Below the pieces are notes generated by a model. The model was not told the origin of the DNA and ran no database searches. It saw nothing but the letters and a program-made list of their open reading frames with translations. A DNA stretch of 64,000 nt from positions 42,445,124 through 42,509,123 of the forward strand of contig CM039512.1 of assembly GCA_022432975.1 (NCBI GenBank). The letters run 5' to 3'. Below, piece after piece: positions 36,485-47,743 of the stretch (positions within the stretch are counted from its first letter, which is position 1; the number at the start of each line of letters is the position of its first letter). The stretch comes from Begonia masoniana (taxonomy: Eukaryota > Streptophyta > Magnoliopsida > Cucurbitales > Begoniaceae). Position numbers and translations under genes: made by a program.

Positions 36485-37898
36485 TGTTGACTTAAATAGA
36501 GATTAAGTCTAAATATTGTTTTTGATGATGTATTTAATGATAAATATGTAATTTGATTATGTTTATAAAATGAGATTATTGAATTAAGCATTTGATTTTA
36601 ATCCTTTGGAAATACCCTTGAAAAGGGTATTTTAGAGTTCTAATAATATTGGTTAAGTGTACAAGGCATGCATCTGCCGATAGGGTACAAGGCGTGCATC
36701 TGCCGATGGTTTTCCAAGGCCTGCTGCTACCGATGGCAATCACTAAACGACAAAAGGCAAAGTTGTTCTAAGCTGCTCATGCCGATAGCGTTAAAGCTTC
36801 TCGTACCGATAGCTTTTACGTTGCTGATGCCGATGCCGGTTCAGCTTCTTTGGAACAACTCATACTGATAGCGGTTCAAGCTCTTTAGTGCAACACATGC
36901 CGATGGCGGTTTCAAGTTGCTTTTACCAATGAAGTTTCAAGCTGCATCTGCCGATGAAGCTCAAGACTTGCATCTGCCGATGAAGCTCAAGACTTGCTCA
37001 TACCGATGGCGTTATGAAGTTGCTCATGCCGATGAAGTTCAAGTTACATATGCCGATGAATTTCAAGATTACATCTGTCGATAGCTTATCAAGATTCATC
37101 TACCGATGGCATTTGAAGACACTCCTGCCGATAGCTTATCAAGATTCATCTACCGATGGCGTTTAAAGACACTCATGCCGATAGCTTTTTAAAGTCTTCA
37201 ACCGGTGATCTTCCGCCAGAATTCAAAATAGCCGCGAAGCTACAGTGACGTCGTTTTCAGCATTAACTCCAGAACTTTAATGGTAACGACGAACAACACT
37301 TTCCGGTGCAACGGATATCTGCTTCTGTACGGATGCTTCCCAACGGTAACAAAGTTTCTATTATTGGATAAGAAGCATTGAAGTCAAGCAGAATTAAATA
37401 CAGAGTATTTAAGCTGAGGTTAGAGCTCGATGACCTAACTTTTGCAATTTGAATCCCTGAACCCTAACTTGCGAATTTATTCATACTCTGTAACTCTATC
37501 TACTCTCCTCTCAGATTCCAAACTTGAGATTTATTCCTTGAGAGAGTTTAGACTGCGATATATTATTACTCATTCAAAATCTGTAAAGGCTGTGGTTTAT
37601 CGCTTGTGAAGTATAACCCTGAAGTGTAAAGGTAGTTGATCGGAGCCCGAAATTCCGATCTGGTTATTCTCGAGGAGAAGGTTAAGGATCTTCAAGGGGT
37701 GAACCTTGAAGCGTGGATGTAGGCTGGGTTGAGCCGAACCACGTTAAAACTCTTGTGTGAATTTTTCTCTCACTCTCTACTTTATTTGTTTGTTTGCTGT
37801 TAGCATTTAACTAATTCACAAGAGAAATTATCTAGGTTAATAAATTAAGTTTTAAAAAGTCTAATTCACCCCCCTCTTAGACAAATCTCGATCCTACA
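36485..37898 (+). repeat. Element B 5' LTR
   Basis: 1,414 bp, TGTTGAC..CCTACA. It contains about 19 CATCTGCCGATG-like words between about 36665 and 37200, then a TATTTAAG TATA-like box near 37405. The start of transcription may lie shortly after; inferred. Confidence 0.92.
36665..37205 (+). promoter_or_regulatory. CATCTGCCGATG motif array in element B LTR
   Basis: About 19 degenerate copies of CATCTGCCGATG / CATGCCGATAGC spaced about 25-35 bp, upstream of the TATA-like box. The spacers include ATCACTAAACGACAAAA (within 36738-36756), whose reverse complement recurs in the solo-LTR minisatellite at 59978-61183. Clusters of palindromic motifs in LTR cis regions are described for maize Sireviruses; the sequence here is its own. 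Confidence 0.7.
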
Positions 37899-37900
37899 AT

Positions 37901-37912
37901 TGGTATCAGAGC
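37901..37912 (+). other. Element B primer binding site
   Basis: TGGTATCAGAGC, the usual initiator tRNA-Met complement, 2 nt after the LTR. Confidence 0.9.
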
Positions 37913-37966
37913 AAGGTTACCTTTGTCTAAGCTGTAGTTAAACACTCTGTGTTATACAATTTCACA

Positions 37967-39547
37967 ATGGCATTCAACACTAACACCACAAAAGTAGAAG
38001 GTCAAGCAACAAATAGACCTCCCTTCTTTGATAGGAGTGATTATGTCTACTGGAAGTCCAGAATAAAAATATTCGTTCAAACTGTGGACTATGAACTATG
38101 GAACAACATAGAAAATGGTCCATTTAAAGCCATGAAAACAGTAGATGGCACAAGTGTTCCTAAAATCTCTACTGACTTAACTGAGTCAGATAAGAGAAAT
38201 CTAAGCCTTAATGCCAAGGCGATAAATACTCTGTACTGTGCTCTAAATAGAGATGAGTTTAATAGAGTACAAGGGTGTGAAAGTGCTCAAGAGATTTGGC
38301 ACTTATTAGAGGTCACACACGAGGGCACAAATCAGGTAAAAGAGAGCAAATTAAATATGTTAGTACACGAGTATGAACTTTTTACCATGTTAAAGGATGA
38401 GTCTATTTCATCTATGTTTACTCGGTTCACTAACATTACTAATGGTTTAAAAGCTCTCGGTAAGATTTACTCAGGTGAAGAACAGGTAAGAAAAATCTTG
38501 AGGTGCCTACCCAGAGCCTGGCAACCAAAGGTGACAGCAATACAAGAGGCTCGGGATCTAAAGGTGCTCAAGCTGGAAGAGCTCATTGGCTCTCTGATGA
38601 CTCATGAGATAACCATGAGGAACAACGATAAGGAAGATCTCAAAGAAAAGGAGATCAACAAAAAGAAGGATATAGCACTGAAAGCCTCTTCAAGCAAAAA
38701 CGAAGTATCTGAGGATGAAGAAGAGGAAGATGATGAGGATATAGCTCTCATCACTAGGAGATTCAGTAAATTCCTGCAATGGAAGAGGATGCAGGGAAAA
38801 AGATTTCCAAAGGGTGAGAAGTTCCAAAAAGACAAGGAGATCACATGCTTTGGGTGTGGAAAGCCTGGTCACATGAAGGCAGACTGTCCACAAGCAAAGA
38901 AGTATCCCAAGAAATTCAAGAAGAAGGCCATGAAGGCTACTTGGGATGACAGTGAAGGTGACACCTCCTCTTCAGAAGATGAGGAAGTTGCAAATCTGTG
39001 CTTCATGGCACACGAAGAAAAGGTTAGTAATTCTTCTTCAAGCATTTTAAGTGATAGCGATAGTGATAATGAAGAAGGTGAACTAATTGACGCCTTTAAT
39101 GACCTGGTTAAACAATTTGGCATGCTTAAGACTAAGTATAACATGTTGAAAAAGGATAATATAGGGTTATTAGAAAAGCATGCTAAAGAAGTGGACCTGC
39201 ATGAGAAAGAAGTTACTTAACTTAAGAAGAAAAATGAGTCTTTGTATAAACTTGTTCTTTGGTTCTCAAATGGTAGCAAAAACCTAACTCTGCTAATAGG
39301 AAATCATAGAGCTACTCATGATAAGGCAGGTATAGGTTATGATAAGTTCAATAAAAGGAAAGTTTTCAAGAATTTATTTGTTAAACCATCCACGTGTCAT
39401 GCATGTAATGAAGTAGGACATAAATCCTTTGAGTGTCCTTTAAAATCAAACAATATCAAATCTGGCTGTAAATTACAATGGGTTCCTAAGGGAACCAGGC
39501 CTAACACTAGGACCCAAAAGATTTGGGTACCTAAGAAGACAACCTGA
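37967..39547 (+). pseudogene. Element B gag, one internal stop
   Basis: The start MAFNTNTTKVEG is aligned to A gag. It contains [32 protein letters not shown], knuckle [14 protein letters not shown], an in-frame TAA at 39218-39220 inside the coiled coil, then the second knuckle [14 protein letters not shown] and the end IWVPKKTT plus stop. Apart from the TAA it is collinear with the 525-residue A protein. Confidence 0.9.
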
Positions 39548-39555
39548 TCTCTGTT

Positions 39556-42500
39556 TTGCAGGTTGACTGTTCTCCTGGTATACATCAATGGTACCTCGAC
39601 AGTGGATGCTCGAGGCATATGACAGGAGACTCAACCATGTTTGCTGCTGTCAACAAAAAGAAAGGAAGTGTCACTTTTGGTGGAAACCAAAAGGGCAAAA
39701 TTATTGGCATCGGCAATATAGGTAATTGTTTTAATCCTATTATTGAAAATGTGCTTTTAGTTGAGGGATTAAAGCATAATTTGCTTAGTATTAGCCAGTT
39801 ATGTGATAAAGGTTATGAGGTGATCTTTAAATCAAACTCTTGTTTAATTAAAGATGCTTCTAGTGATAAAACTCTGTTTTCTTGGTATAGGAAAGAAAAT
39901 ATTTATATCATTGACATGGATAATGTTGTTTGCATTGATGAAAAATGTTTTGCTGTGAATTCTTCAAATGATGGCTGGTTTTGGCATAGGAGATTAGGTC
40001 ACGTAGGAATGGATACCTTAGCTAAGATTACTAAGGAGAATTTAGTTAGAGGAATTCCTAAGATATCCTTTATGAAGGATAAGGTCTGTGATGCCTGCCA
40101 AATGGGTAAACAGATCAAAAGTTCCTTTGCATCGAAGAATGCAATTTCAACTTCAAAGCCTCTCCAACTCCTTCACATGGACCTCTTCGGTCTTTCCAAC
40201 ATAGCCAGCTTAGGAGGAAAATTCTATGCATTTGTCATTGTTGATGATTTTTCCAGATTTACTTGGGTTCACTTTCTGAAGTCTAAGGATGAAACCTTTG
40301 ACACCTTTTCTAGTTTTAGGAAAAGAGTTCAAAATGAAAAAGAGCTCACCATTGTTGCTATTCGTAGTGATCATAGTGGAGAATTTGAAAATGAGAAATT
40401 TGAACTCTTGTGTCTCAAAAATAGAATTGAGCACAATTTCTCTTCTCCTAGGACTCCTCAGCAAAATGGTGTTGTTGAGAGGAAGAATAGGTCTCTTCAA
40501 GAGCTTGCTAGGACTATGCTTAATGAAAATTCTCTTCCTAAGTATTTCTGGGCTGAAGCTGTTGCAACAGCCTGTTATGTGCTTAATCGGGTCTCAATAA
40601 GACTTATTCTTGAGAAAACTCCATATGAGCTCTGGTGTGCTAAAACTCCTTCTGTTAAGTATTTCAGAGCTTTTGGTAGCAAATGTTTCATTCTAAACAC
40701 TAAGGATAACTTAGGAAAATTCGATTCCAAATCTGATCTTGGAATTTTTCTGGGTTATTCCCTTTCCAGTAGAGCCTATAGAGTATTCAATAGGAGAACT
40801 CTAGTTGTAGAGGAATCAGTTCATGTTAACTTTGATGAGTCCCCTCAACCCACAATCAATGTGGATGAGGATGATTCTTTGGATAATAAACTTGATTCCC
40901 TTTCTTTAGAAAAGCCTAGTGATCCTGCTCAAGTAGAAAAATCTTTAGAACCTTCCTCAACTTCTTTAGATATTATTCCTGTCAAGGATGAAAATCCTGC
41001 TCTTCCTAGAGATTGGAAATATGTCAGAAACCATCCAATAGATGAAGTTTTAGGTGATCATTCTTTAGGAGTTAAGACTAGATCATCTCTTAGGAATCTC
41101 TGTGCCAATGTGGCATTTATTTCTCAGATAGAGCCTAAGAAGTTTGAAGAAGCCGAATTGGATAAAAATTGGATTGTTGCAATGCAAGATGAACTAAACC
41201 AATTCGAAAGGAACAATGTTTGGGAACTTGTTCCAAAACCTATTGATCATCCTATTATTGGAACTAAATGGATTTATAAGAATAAAATGGATGAAAGTGG
41301 TATTGTTGTAAGAAACAAAGCTAGGCTAGTTGCCAAAGGCTACAATCAGGAAGAAGGAATTGATTTTGAGGAAACCTTTGCACCCGTGGCTAGGCTAGAA
41401 TCCATTAGAATGCTCTTAGCCTATGCTTGTTACAAAAACTTCACTCTCTTCCAAATGGATGTAAAAAGTGCCTTTTTAAATGGATATATCATGGAAGAAG
41501 TTTATGTAGAGCAGCCCTTAGGATTTGAGGACTTTAAGTATCCTGATCATGTTTTCAAACTTAGAAAGGCTCTCTATGGACTTAAACAGGCTCCTAGAGC
41601 TTGGTATGATAGGTTGAAAAATTTCCTTGAGGAAAGGAATTTCAAAAAGGGAAATACAGATTCAACCTTTTTTACCATGCAAAATGATAATGACATTCTG
41701 TTAGTACAAATTTATGTCGATGACATTATTTTTGGTTCTTCTAATGTCAAAATGTGTAATGATTTTTCATCCCTTATGCAAAGTGAATTTGAGATGAGTA
41801 TGATGGGGGAGTTAAAATTCTTCTTAGGATTCCAGATTAGTCAATCTCTTGATAAAATTTTCTTTTGTCAAGAAAAGTACATTAAGGAACTTCTTAAGAA
41901 ATTTGGTTTAGAAACTGTTAAATCTTCCAAGACTCCCATGAGTACCACAACTAAATTGGATAAAGATGAAAAATGTATTAATGTGGATATTAAAAAATAT
42001 CGTGGTATGATTGGTTCACTGTTATATTTGACTGCTAGTAGGCCAGATATTCTTTTTAGTGTCTGTCTTTGTGCTAGATTCCAGGCTACCCCTAAGGAAT
42101 CTCACTTAATTGCTGTCAAAAGAATTTTTAAATATTTAAGTGGAACTCCTGACTTAGGGTTATGGTATCCTAAAGGTACTTCTTTCGATTTAATCGGATA
42201 CTCAGACTCTGATTATGCTGGAAGTCTAGTAGATAGGAAAAGAACCAGTGGAACGTGTCAATTCCTTGGTGAATCTTTAGTTTCCTAGTACTCTAAGAAA
42301 CAGAACTCTGTTGCATTGTCAACTGCTGAGAGTGAATATATTGCTGCAGGCAGTTGTTGTGCACAAATGCTTTGGATGAAGCAAACTCTAGAAGACTATA
42401 ATCTGTTTTATGATAGGATTCCTATTCGGTGTGATAACACCAGTGCTATCAACATTTCCAAAAATCCTATTCAGCATTCTAGAACCAAACATATAGATGT

Positions 42501-42663
42501 TAGATATCACTTCATCCGTGATCATGTTCAAAGAGGTGATATATCCTTAGAGTTTGTAAATTCTGTAGATCAATTGGCCGACATCTTTACAAAACCCTTG
42601 GATGAGAAGACATTCAATAATATCATAATAAGGTTAGGTCTCATTCGGGTTGATAGGAAATGA
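39556..42663 (+). pseudogene. Element B pol (PR-INT-RT-RNH), one internal stop
   Basis: Opens right after the gag stop in a different frame. Protease [14 protein letters not shown]; integrase [27 protein letters not shown] (usual G replaced by S), [28 protein letters not shown] and [12 protein letters not shown] with an intact YVDD; RNase [20 protein letters not shown] at 42286-42288 replaces the tryptophan of VSWYSKKQ, and the frame then continues from [20 protein letters not shown] to the true stop at 42663. Only this one change separates the visible frame from a complete one. Confidence 0.92.
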
Positions 42664-42714
42664 TTCTGTCTCTGTTTGGAAAATTCCCAAGTGTTAGAGC
42701 AATTTCTTGTTGTG

Positions 42715-42925
42715 AAGGCATCGGTAGATGCTGAATTTTCTCTAGGCATCGGAAGATGCATGTCTATCGGAAGGCATCGGTAGATGCTGCATTTTTCCAA
42801 GCATCGGTAGATGCTGTATTTTACCAGGCATCGGAAGATGCATTTCTATCGGTAGGCATCGGATGATGCAATTCTTAATCTGCCGACACGTGTGTTTCAT
42901 CGGATTAATCTGCCTTACACGTGTG
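42715..42925 (+). promoter_or_regulatory. Motif array and paired CACGTG boxes upstream of element B ORF3
   Basis: About ten CATCGGTAGATG / CATCGGAAGATG words between 42718 and 42870, then perfect CACGTG boxes at 42887-42892 and 42918-42923, then TTCATTTAAACC (about 42955), a weak TATA-like stretch, before the ORF3 ATG at 43057. The motif reads in the opposite sense to the LTR array, as it also does in element A. Confidence 0.55.
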
Positions 42926-43056
42926 CCTTCATCTCGTCGGGGGATGCCCTATTTTCATTTAAACCCTGTGTCTTTTCAAAGAAGCTTCACCTTTCGCGCT
43001 TCTTCTGAAAAACCCCTGGCCTACCAACTTTCTCTCACGAGTTCACCCCTTTGTCA

Positions 43057-46000
43057 ATGGATTTTCAGGGTTCATCTTCCTTCGCAGTTCCCAAACCGGC
43101 CACGAAAAAGGCTAAAGTTTCTGCTCGACCTCCTCGTGAGATTCCACGGGCGAAGGATTTTCCATCTCTGTTCTTTATTTCTAAAGTTGTCGAGTCAAAG
43201 TACCACGACAATTTTAAGCATAAATCTCTAATCCCCAGTCGAGGTATTTACTTTGAGGACTTAGTTGGATTGAATATTGTCGAACCCTTGAAGGACCTCG
43301 GGTTGATTGGACTGTTTGATATAGATTCCTTCTATTACCCGGAAGCAATTAGGATGTTCTATGCCAATATGAGTTTTACTACTGATTTCTCCATTATTAG
43401 GAGCTATGTGTATAACAAGCACATAGAAATTACATCTCAGTTTATCAATGCTCTTCTGGAGGTCTCTCATTTAGATAGCTGCCCATACAAGTATGTATCT
43501 GGCACTGAGCCTCCCTTTTTTGGTACTGCTGATGGCCAAGAGTTTCTCAAGACTATTGCCTTGGACCCCAACCATATCCCTGATCATTTAAAAGGCAAAC
43601 ATCTGTCTGCGAGGGCCAGACTATTTCATCAGATGATAGGGTACAATATTGTCCCTAAGGGTGGTCATCATGATGAAGTAAGTGCAATGGAGCTCTTTGT
43701 TCTGTTTACACTTTACCACAAGACCCCCTTCAATCTTGGGTATGTGGTTGTTCGCAGGATGATTCAAGCTGTATCATCCAGAGCTTCATCTTTTCCTTAC
43801 AACCTGCTTTTAATGAAGATATTTGCTCAACTTGAGGTTGTATTTCCCGAGGATGAAGATCCTGTCCGTCTTCAACCCACCAATTATTATTCCAAAACCA
43901 CACTGTCCAAAATGGGAATCAAGAGAACAAGGACAGGGGCGTTTGTTGTTGTTGATTCTAAGAAAAAACCTGTTAACACAGCAGCTACCATAAAAGGGAA
44001 GAGGGCACTTATTCTGCCAGAGGAGTCAACTGCTGAAGGTGGGGATGACTCTGAAATACCAGCATTTGTTAATTCCCCTTCCCAATCACAGGCCTCTAGC
44101 TTCAGACCTCCTCCTCTAGTGCGAAGGCGTCTTGCTCCTTCTGCAAGAGCTCATGTCTCAGAGGCAATCTCTGCTCCCTCCTTTGTACCTCTTCCCATTC
44201 CTGAGAATCCTCCATCTCCTCACCATGCACACATTTTAAGAATTCTACTTCCTCCAAGTCCTCCATCACCAGTCCAACCCTCTTCTCCACTCAAACCCTC
44301 TCCATCAGTACAACTACCTCCTCCAATCCTCACACCTTCTACAGTCCAACTCTCTTCGCCAGTCCAACCCTCTTCCCCTGTTCAACCACCCTCTCCTGTC
44401 CAACCAGCTCCACTAGCTCTAACTACTCCACTAGTTCATGTCTCCTCACCCATTCCATCAGCTCCTCTTGCACCCCTAAAGACATATCAAAGGAGAGCTT
44501 ACATTAGTGTGGATCAATACTCTGATCTGCAGTCTTCCATTGCCCGCCTTGAGACTGCTCTCAGTTCCATTGAAAGTAGGATTGAACAATCACTAGATGC
44601 CAAGCTAGCCCAGAATCGACATGACATGAGCAAGGATTTAGATACTGTTCTTGGTTTGCTGTCTCAGAAAGTGGATGCTGATAGGCGCATGGTTGTTAGG
44701 GAACTTGACTCTTTCCGTTCTTCAATTGATGCCTTGAAACCTGTAATGATTTGAATTTTTAGAGCTCAAATGTAATAGTGAATTTAGAATATTTTATTGT
44801 GAAAAACTTTACAAAGTTTTAAAGAAATTGATTAATTAATACAATTTTTGAGGAAAAGTTTAAGATTAAATAATCCTAATTAACTTAAAAACATTATATT
44901 AAACTAATCTTAATGAGTTGATTAATATAAATCTAATTATAATTAGATTTAAATAAATGGTGGTAAGTGGTTAATTAAGTTAGAATTAATTGGTAAATAA
45001 CCAATAGATAAAGGGTAAAGTTGTCATTTAGATGGATAAAACTTGGTTAAATTGTAAATTTACCTAATATAGTATTTGAAACATGTTAAGGATGTGGCTG
45101 GGCATTTTGCTGGATTTCGTGGGAAGAAGAAAGTAAAAAGAAAGGATAAGAATAAAAGGGAGAGAGAGAAAGGGTTAGGGGGCAGCCATGTGAATTTCAT
45201 AATAAAAAGAAAAGAAATATAAAAATGGGAGAGAGGTATAGGTGGTCTTCTGCGTGAGGAAAAAGAAACAGAGGGTGAGAGAAAAACAGAAACAGAAGCA
45301 GAAGTTTGGAGCGACGAAACCGCGAGGGAGAAGAGGAGAAAGGAAGGGGACAACGTGGGTTTTTGCCCTAGCTCGTGAAGAGAAAGTTGTTCATCTAGGT
45401 GAGACGGTTCTTTTGGTCTAATAACCGATCCAAGAGGTGGAGATTTTCGTAGGTATTGACGGAGGAACCGACAATTTCGGTAAGTAAATCCAACCTTTCA
45501 AATAATTAATTTAAGCTTTATTGCATGAGTTACGCTTTGGATCTGATTAGGTTAGAAGATTTGAAGTGTTGGATTGTATTGTTAGATTGTGGTTAGGTTT
45601 ATATTTTGATGATTATGTATGAAATTATTGAATGAATTGAGTAAATTAATAGTGTTTTGTTGGAAAGAATTATATATTTATTTTGGGATTAGAGTAAATA
45701 AAATTATGAATATGATGAAAAATGAAAGTGTTGTTTGATGGTGTATCGAATTTATGTGAAATGAACATGCATTTGTAAACAAAGGAATTTGATTGTAAAT
45801 AAAGTCAGTGAATGAAAGTGAAAATGTGTTTTATATTGTGAAATGAAAATGATTGAATTGGATTGTGAATTTGGATGTTGAATTGGATTGTCTTGTTGAA
45901 TGAGATAATATTGTTGAATTGATTGATGTTATGAGGTGTGAATTGCCATTGTTTGTGAAAGGAACTATAATTGATTGTGACATTAAAATGATGGAACCGA

Positions 46001-47435
46001 TATTGTTCCAAATGCGAATTGAAAGTGGTTATTATTTATGTGATCGGATGTGCTTTGCTATGCACAATATGTATGACTATGAAGGGAAAAAGAGTAAGGG
46101 CCTTACGCATAGTCGTCCCCTTTGGGTTGAAAATCACTGAAAAGCAGGCTCGGGGTACTACAGTCCGGCCGGTGAAAGCCCGGAAATCTGTAGGGATGTT
46201 TTATAGTTATACATGTTGGGCTGAACTTGTAGAGTGCATTATTTAACAAATATCACTGATTGTTAAATAATTCGTTGAAAATTCTTTGATTGATAATTGT
46301 AAATGCATTAGTTTTAGTATTATGATGCATTGTCGATTGTATCGGAATGTTGGATTAAATGCAATGTGACATTGACGTTCTTATTGAACTTGTGAATTTA
46401 AATGCTTAATTTATTGCAATTGTATCGGAATGTTGGACTAAATGCAATGTGACATTGACGTTCTTATTGAACTTGTGAATTTACATGCTTAATTTATTAC
46501 AATTGCATTTGATATTAGGTGGTGAATGTGATTTAAAAATTGTAGAGTTTAAGTATACCCGTTTTATAGCATTGGTATGGTTATTAAAGAAGCATAAAAT
46601 AAAAAAAAAATATTGACAATGAATGATTATAGTGAATGATGGAGAATAACATTATGTGATGCATTTAGAGTTTGAATTAGTTACTCTAAGGGTTAGACTT
46701 ATTTACTGGGCCAATGGCTCATTACGTGGATATTTCTATTTTTCAGATTTTTGGATACGTTCACCAGAAAAGGAAAAACCAAGGTCAAAGGTAAAGATGT
46801 ACAACGAGGCATAGGATTGATCAGATTTTTTTATTTTATTGTTTCCGCTGTATTCCGATATTTGATGTAAAAATTTTTAGACGAGTATAAATGTCAATAG
46901 TTCATTGGTCTTGTCGTTAAATAATTCCCACCTCGGGAATCCTATCCGTCGGGATCCGGTCGGGGCCGGGTCGGGTCCTGACAAAACCTGTCCCTGAACC
47001 CGAACCATCTTGTTCAGCCAGTGTTCCAGAGGCTTGCTTTGAAGACCTTTTTCTTCCCTTTTCCAGGCCTGAAGTTGCTGAGGATATTCGCTTAATGTCA
47101 TTGGATATTCAGGAGGCTGAACTTAAATTCCATACTACTCCTGCTCGTGAGCCTTCTCCTGAACCAGCCAGTCCAATGAATATTTCTACTACTGGTCTCT
47201 CTGTCGAGCCTCCTTGCATGGACATGGTTGTCTACCAAGGACCATCTCCATCTGCTGCTCCTCAGCCAGTGTCTTCTACTTGTATGACAATGGTGGTATA
47301 TCAACCCCCCTTCCTCAGGATCTTGATATTCAGTCACTTCCAGCACTAGTAGATGCTTTTCTCCATTCGAACTGTGAAGTGCCCGCTTGGATTAGCCAAG
47401 CTTTTTGGTCACATTTTGTAGCTTTCTTTAAATAA
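43057..47435 (+). pseudogene. Element B ORF3, interrupted by a solo LTR
   Basis: Begins MDFQGSSSFAVPKPATKKAK and contains [72 protein letters not shown] and VVVRRMIQAVSSRASSFPY. A long proline/serine stretch (PVQPSSPVQPPSPVQPAP) and a probable coiled coil (ARLETALSSIESRIEQSLDA) follow. The frame reads LKPV at 44741 and is then broken by the solo LTR 44742-46983. It resumes [10 protein letters not shown] and, after a one-base shift near 47300, ends SQAFWSHFVAFFK. The homologue in A has the same order of regions. Function is unknown. Confidence 0.82.
44742..46983. mobile_element. Solo LTR inserted in element B ORF3
   Basis: 2,242 bp from TGTAATG to CCTGACA (TG..CA), flanked by a perfect 5-bp duplication AAACC (44737-44741 and 46984-46988). 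It has no internal PBS, coding sequence or second LTR, so it is the product of LTR-LTR recombination. There is a near-duplicate of about 80 bp around 46340-46500 (ATCGGAATGTTGGA). The length and GGGTCGGGTCCTGACA-type end suggest a Gypsy family; inferred. Confidence 0.88.
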
Positions 47436-47550
47436 AAGACTTGCTTTCTTGTATACACATTTCTTGTTTTAATGCAATTACTCTGTTGCATTTCTGAATT
47501 GTGTTGAATCCATTTATACTGCTCTCTCTGCTTGTTTTTGATAATGTCAA

Positions 47551-47743
47551 TGGGGGAGAATACATTTGATTGATACTGATTTGAGTGATATTGGATATGC
47601 ATGTTTTTGAAACTCTGGTATGCTATGTGTCTGTCTGTTTTTAGAATATATGCATCTGCTATGGGGGAGCTTGAATTATGGGGGAGAGTAACTCTTAATC
47701 AAATTTACCTTATTATATTTGTCATCATCAAAAAGGGGGAGAT
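47551..47743 (+). other. Multiple polypurine tracts before element B 3' LTR
   Basis: GGGGGAG occurs at about 47552, 47663, 47680 and 47735; the last (AAAAGGGGGAGAT) abuts the LTR and is the likely plus-strand primer. Repeated tracts like these are a described Sirevirus trait. Confidence 0.8.

Noticed and set aside
36668..36868. Short frame rich in CICRW repeated at 47927-48130
   Set aside because: It is a motif-array translation in the two B LTRs.
44742..46983. Intron in ORF3 of element B
   Set aside because: TG..CA ends, a perfect AAACC duplication and an uninterrupted homologue in A make a solo LTR the better explanation.
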